From positions 62,001-126,000 of the forward strand of contig JACKNX010000011.1 of assembly GCA_024234635.1 (NCBI GenBank): a stretch of DNA of 64,000 nucleotides, read 5' to 3'. The notes under the pieces were generated by a model that worked only from the letters and a program-made list of their open reading frames with translations, was not told the origin of the DNA and made no database searches. Below, piece after piece: positions 7,902-16,990 of this stretch (its first letter is position 1; each line of letters begins with the position of its first letter). Source of the DNA: Pseudomonadales bacterium (lineage in GTDB: Bacteria; Pseudomonadota; Gammaproteobacteria; Pseudomonadales; Azotimanducaceae). The position numbers were made by a program, and so were the translations under genes.

Positions 7902-9248
7902 ATGCCCTTCATTCCCCACAACGATGCCGATGTCGCCCAGATGCTGCAGGTCATCGGCGCCACCTCCATCGACGAACTGTTCGACGAGATCCCGCCGGCC
8001 ATTCGCTCCGGCGCCCTGCGGGTCACACCGCCGGGGGCGCCCGAAATGGACGTGCTGCGCCTCATGCAGCAGCGGGCGGAGCAGGATCGTGCCGGCACCT
8101 GTTTCCTGGGGGCGGGTTGTTACGACCACCACATACCCGCGGCGGTGTGGGACCTGGTCGGACGGGGGGAGTTCCTGACGGCCTACACGCCCTATCAGGC
8201 GGAAGCCAGTCAGGGCACGCTGCAGCTCATCTACGAATACCAGTCGATGATCACCCGCCTCATGGCCATGGACGTTTCCAATGCCTCGGTATACGACGGC
8301 GGCTCGGGGTTGGGGGAAGCCGTGCTCATGGCGATCCGCGCGGCGAAGAAAGGCCAGGAGCGGCGCATCCTGGTGGCGGATTCGCTGCACCCCCTGATGC
8401 GGCGTGCAGCGTGGAACGTGGCGCGCTACCAGGAGGTGGTATTCGAATCGATGCCGCTGAAAGACGGACGCGTCGACACGGATTGCCTGGACGCGCTGCC
8501 GCCCGCCGCGGCGGTGGTGGTTCCGCAGCCCGGCTTCTTCGGCTGTATCGAGGATGTGGATACGATTACCGATTGGGCGCACGCGCGCGGTGCGCTGGTC
8601 ATCGGCGTGGTGAACCCGCTCGTCATGAGCGTGCTCAAGCCGCCCGGGCATTGGGGAGAGAAGGGGGCTGACATCGTGTGCGGCGAAGGTCAGCCACTTG
8701 GCATCCCCATGGCATCCGGCGGGCCAAGTTTCGGCTTCCTGTGCTGCACGCAGGCGCTGGTGCGCCAGATTCCCGGCCGCATCATCGGCAAGACGGTGGA
8801 TCTTGAAGGCCGCACGGGTTACGCGCTCACGCTGCAGGCGCGTGAGCAGCACATCCGGCGCGCGAAGGCGACTTCCAACATCTGCACCAATCAGGGTTTG
8901 CTGGTCACCGCGGCCAGTATCCACATGGCATTGCTCGGACCGGAAGGTCTGGCCCGCGCCGCCAAAGCCAGTCACGCCGGCCTGCGTCGGCTCGTCGAAG
9001 GTGTCTGTGGCATACCCGGCGTTGTTCGTGCACATGTCGCACCCTGTTTCCATGAAACCGTGCTGACGCTGCCGAAACCCGCGGCGGCGGTACGCGATGC
9101 GATGTTCAAAGCCGGGATCCAGGCAGGCCTGCCACTCAGTGAGCTGTTCCCCGAACGATCGCACGACCTGCTCGTGTGCGTGACAGAAAAGCGCACGGTG
9201 GAGGAAATCGACCACTACGTGCGCACGTTGGGTGAGGTGCTGGCATGA
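7902..9248 (+). CDS. gcvPA: Glycine dehydrogenase (decarboxylating) subunit 1
   Basis: This is the N-terminal half of the PLP-dependent P protein, encoded as a separate gene. In two-subunit systems this half pairs with GcvPB, which holds the cofactor lysine. The 448 residues show typical segments: FIPHNDADVAQMLQVIGA at the start, FLGAGCYDHHIPAAVWDLVG, TAYTPYQAEASQGTLQ and NASVYDGGSGLGEAVLMA. It lies 18 bp after gcvH and overlaps gcvPB by 4 bp (ATGA), consistent with equimolar subunit synthesis. A split P protein is common in Firmicutes, archaea and a subset of gammaproteobacteria. Confidence 0.96.
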   Translation: MPFIPHNDADVAQMLQVIGATSIDELFDEIPPAIRSGALRVTPPGAPEMDVLRLMQQRAEQDRAGTCFLGAGCYDHHIPAAVWDLVGRGEFLTAYTPYQAEASQGTLQLIYEYQSMITRLMAMDVSNASVYDGGSGLGEAVLMAIRAAKKGQERRILVADSLHPLMRRAAWNVARYQEVVFESMPLKDGRVDTDCLDALPPAAAVVVPQPGFFGCIEDVDTITDWAHARGALVIGVVNPLVMSVLKPPGHWGEKGADIVCGEGQPLGIPMASGGPSFGFLCCTQALVRQIPGRIIGKTVDLEGRTGYALTLQAREQHIRRAKATSNICTNQGLLVTAASIHMALLGPEGLARAAKASHAGLRRLVEGVCGIPGVVRAHVAPCFHETVLTLPKPAAAVRDAMFKAGIQAGLPLSELFPERSHDLLVCVTEKRTVEEIDHYVRTLGEVLA

Positions 9249-10696
9249 AGAGCCTGTTCGAGCTGAGCAAACCGGGTCGCGGCGCGCGGGCGCAACATGT
9301 CAACGCACCCGAAGGTGCCCTGGACGATCTGCCTTCAGACCTGCTGCGGGCGGAGCCGGCGGCATTGCCGGAATTGTCCGAACTGCAGGTGGTGCGGCAT
9401 TTCACCAATCTGTCCCGGCGCAACTTCTCCATTGACACACAGTTCTACCCGTTGGGTTCCTGCACCATGAAGTACAACCCGCGCGGCGCGCACCGCGGCG
9501 CCAGCCTGCCCGGCTTTCAGGCCCGGCACCCGCTGGCACCGGAGGCGGTGAGTCAGGGATATCTGGCCTGCCTGCATGACCTTCAGGAGATCCTGAAGGA
9601 CGTGACCGGCATGCGGGGGGTGTCGCTCGCGCCGATGGCGGGGGCCCAGGGGGAGTTTGCCGGTATTGCCATGATCCGCGCTTACCACGAGTCCCGGGGT
9701 GACCACGCCCGCACCGAAATCCTCGTCGCCAGCACAGCCCACGGGACCAATCCCGCCACCGCAACCATGTGCGGCTACAAGGTCACGGAAGTGCCGGTCA
9801 ATGCCTCCGGTGACGTCGACGTGGAAGCGCTCCGATCGCGCGTGGGACCGCAGACAGCGGGGCTCATGATGACAAATCCGTCCACGTGCGGTGTGTTCGA
9901 GCGCTCCATCCAGGAGATCGCCGGCGTGGTGCACGATGCCGGCGGCCTGCTCTACTACGACGGCGCCAATCTCAACGCCATCCTGGGCAAGGTGAAACCG
10001 GGCGACATGGGTTTCGATGTGCTGCACATGAACCTGCACAAGACCTTTGCGACACCGCACGGTGGGGGTGGGCCAGGCGCGGGCCCCGTCGGCGTGGGGG
10101 AGCGGCTGCTGCCGTTCCTGCCGGTGCCGATGGTCGTGCGTGATGGCGATGTGTATCGGTGGCTAGACGAGGATGACGTGCCGGGCAGTATCGGACGCCT
10201 GTCCACGTTTGGCGGCAACGCCGCCATCCTGTTGCGTGCCCTCATCTATGCGCTGCTGCTGGGCAGGGAAGGCATGCATCGCGTGGGCGAGTACGCCACG
10301 CTGAACGCCAACTATCTGGCTGAACGGCTCGCCGCCGCCGGTTTTGAACTCGCGTATCCCGATCGACGCGCGACTCATGAGTTCATCATCACCTTCCGGG
10401 ATACGGCCAGGAAGCACAACGTCAGCGCCATGGATATTGCCAAGCGTCTGCTCGACTACGGGTTTCATTCGCCAACCACTTACTTCCCGCTGCTGGTGCC
10501 GGAGTGTTTCCTCATCGAGCCCACGGAAACGGAAAGCCGCGAGGAACTGGATGCGTTCGTGGATGCGATGCGGGCCATTATGCGTGAAGTGCAGGAGACG
10601 CCGGACCTGGTGCGCACCGCGCCACATACGATGTCCGTTCGGCGCCTGGACGATGTCAAGGCGGCGCGGGATCTGGATCTGGCCTGGCGCGGGTGA
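9245..10696 (+). CDS. gcvPB: Glycine dehydrogenase (decarboxylating) subunit 2
   Basis: This is the C-terminal, PLP-binding half of the P protein. The Schiff-base lysine is Lys266 in LHMNLHKTFATPHGGGGPGA. Other conserved parts are FYPLGSCTMKYNPR, LAPMAGAQGEFAGI and STAHGTNPATATMCGYK. At 483 residues the length is normal. With gcvT, gcvH and gcvPA it completes every operon-encoded part of the glycine cleavage system; the L protein (Lpd) would come from elsewhere. It converges on the DUF255 gene across 39 bp. Confidence 0.97.
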   Translation: MKSLFELSKPGRGARAQHVNAPEGALDDLPSDLLRAEPAALPELSELQVVRHFTNLSRRNFSIDTQFYPLGSCTMKYNPRGAHRGASLPGFQARHPLAPEAVSQGYLACLHDLQEILKDVTGMRGVSLAPMAGAQGEFAGIAMIRAYHESRGDHARTEILVASTAHGTNPATATMCGYKVTEVPVNASGDVDVEALRSRVGPQTAGLMMTNPSTCGVFERSIQEIAGVVHDAGGLLYYDGANLNAILGKVKPGDMGFDVLHMNLHKTFATPHGGGGPGAGPVGVGERLLPFLPVPMVVRDGDVYRWLDEDDVPGSIGRLSTFGGNAAILLRALIYALLLGREGMHRVGEYATLNANYLAERLAAAGFELAYPDRRATHEFIITFRDTARKHNVSAMDIAKRLLDYGFHSPTTYFPLLVPECFLIEPTETESREELDAFVDAMRAIMREVQETPDLVRTAPHTMSVRRLDDVKAARDLDLAWRG

Positions 10697-10735
10697 TGCC
10701 GCGGCGCCGGGCAGGCACCGGGCGGCAACCGGGCA

Positions 10736-12796
10736 TCACTCCAGTTGCGCCTGCAGTTCCTCCAGCGAGGTGAGCGGCGAGCCACACTGCAGTCCGTGGC
10801 AGACAAACGCCGTTACCTTCTCGCGTGTCGCGGCGGAAACCAGCCGAGGCAGGTAGGCAGGTGCCGTGTGTACGCCCTCATAGGGAATGACGTAGATGTG
10901 ACGCCAGGGTCTGTAGCCGGTGTCGATGGTGCGCCGCCAGTCCTCTGCCGCGGCTTTCGGCCCCCGCAGGATGATGGTCTGCGGGGGATAGGTCTGATCT
11001 TCCAGCGCTGACAGCATGGCGCAATGACCGGCCGGTAGTTGTTCCATCGTCTGGCGGGCGAACGCCAGGGTGCGCGCCGCGGTGTCCAGATAACGCGGCT
11101 CCGCAAAGAGGTGACCCAGTTCGGTCAGTGCCTGGGCAAGCACCGCATTCCCCGGTGGCACGGCGTCATCGACCGTGCTCTTCAGGCGCACCAGCGGCGC
11201 TTCATGGTCGTGCGGGGTGAAATAGAAACCACCATCCGTGGTGTCTTCGAACTGGTCCAGCACGACCGTGACCAGGTCGAGCAGGAACGTCGCGTGTTCG
11301 TCGCGCCAGTCGCGGCGCAGCAGCGCCAGCAGGCCGTCGATGACAAACGCGTAGTCGTCCAGACAGCCACCATGGCGGCCTGTCCCGTGCTTCCAGGTGG
11401 CCAGCAACCGGCCGCTCTTCCAGACGTTGTTGCGCAGGAAGTCGGCGGCGCGATGTGCCGCCTCCAGCCATTCCACGCGGTCTGCCGATGTCGCCGCGGC
11501 CGCAAGCCCCTTGATGGCCAGTCCGTTCCAGCCGGTGAGCACCTTGTCGTCGCGGCCCGGCGGCACCCGCTCGCTCCGCGCGACAAACAGCTTGCGTCGC
11601 GCGCTGGCCAGCAATCCGGCGGCGTGGTCCGAATCCATCGACAGGCGATGCACCACGCTGCGCCAGCTATCGGTGCGGTAGAGAATCCACTTGTTCTCGA
11701 AGTTGGCCGGCTTGTCGAGCCCGTAGAGCGTTTCGATGAGCAGGTATTCATCGTCGGTGAGCAGTCGGCGTACCTGTTCCCGGCGCCAGACATAGAAGCT
11801 GCCTTCCGTACCGTCCGCGTCGGCATCCAGCGCGGTGTGAAAGCCGCCCTCATCGTCGTGCATTTCCCGCAGCAGCCAGTGCACTGTTTCCTCCAGCGTG
11901 CCGGCCAGCAGGGCATCCGGGCCCACGCGCAGCGCGCTGGCATACAGATGGATGAGCTGCGCATTGTCGTAGAGCATTTTCTCGAAATGCGGAATGCGCC
12001 AGCGGCGGTCGGTGGCATAGCGGCAGAAACCTCCGCCAAGATGATCGAAGATGCCGCCGCGCGCCATCTGCGTGAGCGTGTGCATCACCATGTCCAGTCC
12101 GTCCCTGTCGCGGCTGCCCCGGTACTGGGCAAATGCCCAGTGACGCAGCACCCGTTCCACGGTCATGGGCATCGGGAACTTGGGCGCATCGCCGAACCCG
12201 CCGAATTCGTGGTCGTACGTCTTGCCCAATGCCTCACGCGCGGCCGAGAGCAAGGCTTCGTCCGCCATGGTTGCAGCGGTGGTCTCGCCCTGGAGCTGCA
12301 CCAGCACTTCCCGCACCTTTTCGCCCTGGGTCAAAAGTTCGTCGCGCTTCTCCCTGTACACGCTGGCGATGCGCAGCAGCAGGTCGGTGAAGCCGGGCAG
12401 GCCGTGTCGCGGCGTGCGCGGAAAATAGGTGCCGCCAAAAAACGGCGTGAGCGTTTCCGGCTCCAGGAACAGGGTGAGCGGCCAGCCGCCGGTATTGCGG
12501 GTGAGTACCTGATGCGCCTGCTGATACACCTTGTCCAGGTCCGGGCGCTCCTCCCGGTCGACCTTGATGCAGACGAAGTGTTCGTTCATCACCGACGCGG
12601 TGGCGGCATCCTCGAACGACTCGTGCGCCATCACGTGACACCAGTGACAGGCGGAGTAACCGATCGACAGCAGAATCGGTTTGCCGCCGTTGCGTGCGGC
12701 GGCGAGCGCCGCGTCGTCCCAGGGCTGCCAGTGCACGGGATTGTTCGCGTGCTGCAGCAGATAGGGGCTGGTCTCTTCGTGCAGGCGGTTGTTCAT
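10736..12796 (-). CDS. Thioredoxin-fold / glycosidase-like protein, YyaL (DUF255, SSP411) family
   Basis: The 686 residues start with NRLHEETSPYLLQHANNPVHW, the hallmark of the DUF255 thioredoxin-like domain, with a CxxC motif in SACHWCHVMAHESFED. After about residue 170 an (alpha/alpha)6-barrel-like part follows (FGDAPKFPMP, HFEKMLYDNAQLI, GWNGLAIKGLA). The family occurs from bacteria to mammals (SPATA20). Its biochemical role is not settled. The ATG at 12796 matches the family start; an open extension of 22 codons upstream looks non-coding. It is divergent from rppH. Confidence 0.88.
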   Translation of the reverse strand: MNNRLHEETSPYLLQHANNPVHWQPWDDAALAAARNGGKPILLSIGYSACHWCHVMAHESFEDAATASVMNEHFVCIKVDREERPDLDKVYQQAHQVLTRNTGGWPLTLFLEPETLTPFFGGTYFPRTPRHGLPGFTDLLLRIASVYREKRDELLTQGEKVREVLVQLQGETTAATMADEALLSAAREALGKTYDHEFGGFGDAPKFPMPMTVERVLRHWAFAQYRGSRDRDGLDMVMHTLTQMARGGIFDHLGGGFCRYATDRRWRIPHFEKMLYDNAQLIHLYASALRVGPDALLAGTLEETVHWLLREMHDDEGGFHTALDADADGTEGSFYVWRREQVRRLLTDDEYLLIETLYGLDKPANFENKWILYRTDSWRSVVHRLSMDSDHAAGLLASARRKLFVARSERVPPGRDDKVLTGWNGLAIKGLAAAATSADRVEWLEAAHRAADFLRNNVWKSGRLLATWKHGTGRHGGCLDDYAFVIDGLLALLRRDWRDEHATFLLDLVTVVLDQFEDTTDGGFYFTPHDHEAPLVRLKSTVDDAVPPGNAVLAQALTELGHLFAEPRYLDTAARTLAFARQTMEQLPAGHCAMLSALEDQTYPPQTIILRGPKAAAEDWRRTIDTGYRPWRHIYVIPYEGVHTAPAYLPRLVSAATREKVTAFVCHGLQCGSPLTSLEELQAQLE

Positions 12797-12878
12797 GGCC
12801 GCATGATCGCACACCACGCGCGGCGTAGTAATTTCGGGGCGCTTCGTGTTCAATCGGGCCAATTGTCAGGAGACTCCC

Positions 12879-13376
12879 GTGGTCGATGCAGACGGGTTCA
12901 GACCCAATGTCGGCATCGTGCTCGTGAACGAGCACGACCGCGTGCTTTGGGCGCGCCGTGTCGGTGGCTATGACGCCTGGCAGTTTCCGCAGGGGGGGAT
13001 CCAGCACCGCGAATCGCCAGAGGATGCGTTGTTCCGGGAACTGGGTGAGGAAGTGGGGTTGAAGCCGGAAGACGTGAAAATCCTGGGCCGCACAAAGGGC
13101 TGGCTGCGATACCGCCTGCCGCCGCGGCTGCGTCGGCACAATTCCACGCCTGGCTTCCAGGGTCAGAAACAGCAGTGGTTTCTGTTGCGCATGCTGGCGG
13201 AAGACTCCGCCGTTTCCTTCGATCACCACGACGACCCCGAATTCGATCACTGGCGCTGGGTCAGCTACTGGTACCCGGTGCTGGAAGTAGTGGATTTCAA
13301 GCGCGAGGTCTACCGGCGCGCGTTACGTGAGCTCATGCCCATTCTGATCCGGCAACGACGCGACCCACTCGCATGA
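12879..13376 (+). CDS. rppH: RNA pyrophosphohydrolase (Nudix)
   Basis: It removes pyrophosphate from 5'-triphosphate mRNA and so starts RNase E-dependent decay. The 165 residues have the RppH start VDADGFRPNVGIVLVN, WQFPQGGIQ, and the Nudix box running from GGIQHRESPEDALFRELGEE into VGL. The C-terminal WYPVLEVVDFKREVYRRAL is also typical. The GTG at 12879 is clear: AGGAGA lies 5 bases upstream and it gives the E. coli-like N-terminus. It overlaps ptsP by 4 bp, a widespread rppH-ptsP pairing. Confidence 0.96.
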   Translation: MVDADGFRPNVGIVLVNEHDRVLWARRVGGYDAWQFPQGGIQHRESPEDALFRELGEEVGLKPEDVKILGRTKGWLRYRLPPRLRRHNSTPGFQGQKQQWFLLRMLAEDSAVSFDHHDDPEFDHWRWVSYWYPVLEVVDFKREVYRRALRELMPILIRQRRDPLA

Positions 13377-15652
13377 ACATGCTCAGTCGCCTGCGGGAGA
13401 TCGTCGACGACGTTGCCAATGCCAGTTCCTTCCGTCAGGCGCTGAATCTGCTGGTCGTGAACGTACGCGCGGCGCTGGGCACCGAGGTGTGTTCGGTCTA
13501 CCTGATCAACCGTACCCGCGATCGCTTCCTGTTCGCCGCGAATGAGGGACTGAACCAGTCCTATGTAGGTCAGTACACGCTGGCCGCGGGCGAAGGCCTG
13601 GTGGGCCTGGTCGCGGAGCGAGCGGAGCCGATCAACCTGAAGGATGCCATGAGCCATCCCCGCTTCCGCTATCTGCCACAGATTGGCGAGGAGCCGTTTC
13701 ACTCGTTCCTGGGCGTACCGGTCATTCACCACCGCATCGTCCTGGGCGTGCTGGTGGTGCAGCAGCGCGACGAACGCAAGTTCGACGAAAGCGAAGAAGC
13801 CTTCCTGGTCACGCTGGCGGCCCAGCTTGCGACGCTGCTGGCGCACGCGGAGGCGACGGGCGAGGTGCTGGCGCTGACTTCCAACGACGCCGTTCGCGAA
13901 AACCAGCTTTTCCGCGGCGTGGGCGGCTCGCCCGGCATCGGTATCGGTACGGCGGTCGTGATGCAGCCACTGGCTGATCTGAACAGCGTGCGGGAACGTG
14001 AAACGGAAAATGTCACGCAGGAACTGCTGATCTTCGATCGCGCGGTGGAGAGCGCGCGGGAGGATATCCGGCGCATCGGCGAGCAGTTCGGCGGCAGTTT
14101 GCCCGCCGAGGAGCTGGCGTTGTTCGACGTGTATCTGCACATGCTGGATGACACCGCCATTCCCGGTGACGTGCGCGAGCGCATCCGCCTTGGACAGTGG
14201 GCGCAGGGTGCGTTGAAGCAGGTCATCCGCGAGCACCTCAGAACCTTCGAGCAGATGGAAGATCCTTATCTGAAGGAGCGTGGCGCCGATGTGAAGGATC
14301 TTGGGCTGCGTGTGCTGGCGTATCTGCAGGATACGCGGCAGAAGAAGCAGCATTTTCCAGAGCACACCATTCTGGTTGGCGAAGAGATTACACCGGGCAT
14401 GCTGGCGGCGGTGCCGGCCGACCGACTGGTCGGGGTGGTTTCGCTGGCCGGCTCCGGAGCCTCCCACGTTGCCATCCTGGCGCGCTCGCTGGGGATACCA
14501 GCGGTCATGGGCGCCGTGGACGTGCCGCTGTACGACGTGGAGCACACCACGCTGGTGGTGGATGGGTTCTGTGGTGAGGTGTACGTCAATGCCTCGAAAC
14601 ACCTGCTGGACGAATACGCCCTGCTCATTGCGGCGGAAAAGGAGTTTGTGGCGGAACTGGACACCCTGAAGGACCTGCCACCGGAGACCACGGACGGCTG
14701 GCAGGTGCGCCTGTGGGTGAACATCGGTCTGGCGGGCGACCTTTCCCGCTCTCTCGACCGGGGCGCGGAGGGCATCGGCCTGTTCCGCACGGAAGTGCCG
14801 TTCATGACGCAGGACCGGTTTCCCACCGAGGAGGAGCAGCGGCTCATCTACCGGGAGCACATGACGGCGTTCGAACCGCGACCCGTGACGATGCGTACGC
14901 TGGACATCGGTGGTGACAAAGCGCTGAGCTACTTCCCTATCGACGAGGAAAACCCGTTTCTTGGCTGGCGTGGTATCCGGGTCACGCTGGATCATCCGGA
15001 AATCTTCCTCGTTCAGGTGCGCGCCATGATCAAGGCCAACGCCGGCCTTGAGGGGCAGCTGCGCATCATGCTGCCGATGATCTCCAGCGTCAGCGAAGTG
15101 GATGAAGCCAAGAAACTCATCGAACAGGCCTACCGCGAAGTGTGCGAGGAAGGCATCGATGTGAAACATCCGCAGATCGGCGTGATGATCGAAGTGCCCG
15201 CCGCTGTCTACCAGGCGCGGGTGCTGGCCCGGCGCGTGGATTTCCTTGCGGTGGGATCAAATGACCTCACGCAGTACATGCTGGCGGTGGACCGCAACAA
15301 TCCCCGGGTGGCTGAGTTGTATCGCGAACTGCACCCTTCCGTACTGGCGGCGCTGCGTGACGTGGCCAAGTCTGCGCATGCGGAAGGCAAGCCCATCGGC
15401 ATCTGTGGCGAGCTGGCGGGCACGCCCGTGGGCGCGGTGTTGCTCATGGGCATGGGTTACGACGTGCTGTCCATGAACGCCACCAACCTGCCGCGCATCA
15501 AGTGGGTGATCCGCAACATCAGTTTCCGTCGCGCGCGACGCATTCTGTCCCGCGCCATGACCATGGACGATCCGCTCGAGATCGACCGTTTCACCCGCAA
15601 GGAGATGATCGACGCCGGGCTCGGTCGCGCCATACCACGGATTCACGACTGA
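13373..15652 (+). CDS. ptsP: Phosphoenolpyruvate-protein phosphotransferase PtsP (enzyme I-Ntr)
   Basis: This is the first enzyme of the nitrogen-type phosphotransferase chain, passing phosphate from PEP to NPr and then PtsN. The 759 residues start with a GAF domain (about 1-160), whose family members bind glutamine or 2-oxoglutarate. The enzyme I part follows, with the phosphorylated His in GSGASHVAILARSLGIPAVM, the GIGLFRTEVPFM and MRTLDIGGDKAL segments, and the C-terminal PEP-binding site (VGSNDLTQYMLAVDRNN, GICGELAG). It is coupled to rppH by an ATGA overlap. No ptsN or ptsO is in this window. Confidence 0.96.
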   Translation: MNMLSRLREIVDDVANASSFRQALNLLVVNVRAALGTEVCSVYLINRTRDRFLFAANEGLNQSYVGQYTLAAGEGLVGLVAERAEPINLKDAMSHPRFRYLPQIGEEPFHSFLGVPVIHHRIVLGVLVVQQRDERKFDESEEAFLVTLAAQLATLLAHAEATGEVLALTSNDAVRENQLFRGVGGSPGIGIGTAVVMQPLADLNSVRERETENVTQELLIFDRAVESAREDIRRIGEQFGGSLPAEELALFDVYLHMLDDTAIPGDVRERIRLGQWAQGALKQVIREHLRTFEQMEDPYLKERGADVKDLGLRVLAYLQDTRQKKQHFPEHTILVGEEITPGMLAAVPADRLVGVVSLAGSGASHVAILARSLGIPAVMGAVDVPLYDVEHTTLVVDGFCGEVYVNASKHLLDEYALLIAAEKEFVAELDTLKDLPPETTDGWQVRLWVNIGLAGDLSRSLDRGAEGIGLFRTEVPFMTQDRFPTEEEQRLIYREHMTAFEPRPVTMRTLDIGGDKALSYFPIDEENPFLGWRGIRVTLDHPEIFLVQVRAMIKANAGLEGQLRIMLPMISSVSEVDEAKKLIEQAYREVCEEGIDVKHPQIGVMIEVPAAVYQARVLARRVDFLAVGSNDLTQYMLAVDRNNPRVAELYRELHPSVLAALRDVAKSAHAEGKPIGICGELAGTPVGAVLLMGMGYDVLSMNATNLPRIKWVIRNISFRRARRILSRAMTMDDPLEIDRFTRKEMIDAGLGRAIPRIHD

Positions 15653-15704
15653 CAAATGGCCATTGGATTGCGCGGCATGCGAAATCGAGGCGAGGCACGC
15701 TCAC

Positions 15705-16946
15705 TTGGCTTCTGCCGCGCAGTCACCTGAAACAACACCTGAAACAAGGTGGGGCCTGCTGGCGGGACTGTGGCTGCTCTACACCGCCTTTGGTCTCACC
15801 GCCACCAGCCTGGCCCCGCTCGTCACCCTGATCGAGGCGGATCTCGACATTTCGCATGCCGCCATGGGCAGCGTGATGGGCGCCTGGCAACTGGTCTATA
15901 TCTTTGCCGCGATGCCCGGCGGTGTGATGCTGGACCGGCTGGGCAGCCAGAAAGCGCTGCTCATAGGCGGCATTCTCGTGGCGTTGTCGGCCGTGGGCCG
16001 GGCGCTGGCCACGGACTACTGGACGCTGCTGCTCGCCGTAGGCCTCTTTGGTCTCGGCGGCCCGGTCATCTCCTCGGGGGCGCCAAAGGTCGTGGCGCAA
16101 CTGTTCACCGGCAGTCAGCGCGGCCTGGCCATGGGCATCTACATGACCGGCCCCGCGATCGGCGGTGTCGTGTCGCTGACGATGACGCACTCGGTGCTGC
16201 TGCCCACATTCGGCGACTGGCGCACCGTGATGCTGCTGTGGTCCGCATTTGCGGTGGTGGCCGGCGTGGTGTGGTTCAGCCTGGCTGGTCTGTCCGGACT
16301 GCGGGCCCGCGAACAGGCGGCGATGAGCGGGCCACCCACACCACAGGGGCGGGTGATGCTGGAGCTGGCGCGGGCGCCGGCGGTACGGGTGGTGCTGCTG
16401 ATGAGCGTGGGTGTCTTCCTGTTCAACCATGGGCTCAACAACTGGCTGCCCGAGGTACTGCGCTCCCAGGGGTTGTCCGTGATTCAGGCTGGCTACTGGG
16501 CGGCGCTGCCCACGGTCATTGGTATTGGTGGCTCGCTGCTCATTCCCCGACTGGCAACGCCGGACAGGCGTTTCCGCATCCTGCTGGCACTGTGTGGCGC
16601 GGCGTTGCTGGCAAGTCTGCTGTTGCAGGCCGGCGGCGGGCCGTTGATGACGCTGGGGCTGATCATGCAGGGTATTGCGCGCTCGGCACTGATGACGGTG
16701 TTAGTGCTCACTCTCGTGGAGTTGCCTGGTATCGGCGAGACGCGTGCGGGAACGGCCAGTGGCATGTTCTTTTCAGCGGCGGAAATCGGTGGTGTGCTGG
16801 GGCCACTGGGACTTGGCATCCTGTATGACGCAACAGGCAACTTTCACGGCGCGCTGGCCGGCCTTTCCGTTGTGGCGACATTGCTGGCGGCAGGTACCGT
16901 CTACCTTACCCGGCTTGCGCGCGACGGGGGTCAAAAGGCTGACTGA
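15705..16946 (+). CDS. MFS transporter, CynX/NimT-like
   Basis: This is an integral inner-membrane transporter with about 12 predicted helices; substrate unknown. After a polar N-terminus come LLAGLWLLYTAFGLTATSLA and the MFS loop between helices 2 and 3 (GGVMLDRLGSQKALLIGG). A second half begins near VVLLMSVGVFLFNHGLNNWL. The layout and NNWLPEVL recall the CynX/NimT group. The start is uncertain: TTG at 15705 has GAGG nine bases upstream, while TTG at 15663 would add 14 residues without a visible ribosome site. It follows ptsP on the same strand and converges on an SDR gene. Confidence 0.82.
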   Translation: MASAAQSPETTPETRWGLLAGLWLLYTAFGLTATSLAPLVTLIEADLDISHAAMGSVMGAWQLVYIFAAMPGGVMLDRLGSQKALLIGGILVALSAVGRALATDYWTLLLAVGLFGLGGPVISSGAPKVVAQLFTGSQRGLAMGIYMTGPAIGGVVSLTMTHSVLLPTFGDWRTVMLLWSAFAVVAGVVWFSLAGLSGLRAREQAAMSGPPTPQGRVMLELARAPAVRVVLLMSVGVFLFNHGLNNWLPEVLRSQGLSVIQAGYWAALPTVIGIGGSLLIPRLATPDRRFRILLALCGAALLASLLLQAGGGPLMTLGLIMQGIARSALMTVLVLTLVELPGIGETRAGTASGMFFSAAEIGGVLGPLGLGILYDATGNFHGALAGLSVVATLLAAGTVYLTRLARDGGQKAD

Positions 16947-16990
16947 CGCCCGTCAGCAGCCGTGCACGCTTCCAGTATGTGAGCGCTTGC

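Noticed and set aside
13310..15169. Long open frame antisense to ptsP (619 codons)
   Set aside because: GC-rich third positions keep the complementary frame open. It is rich in His/Arg/Gln without domains and lies opposite a gene with clear motifs.
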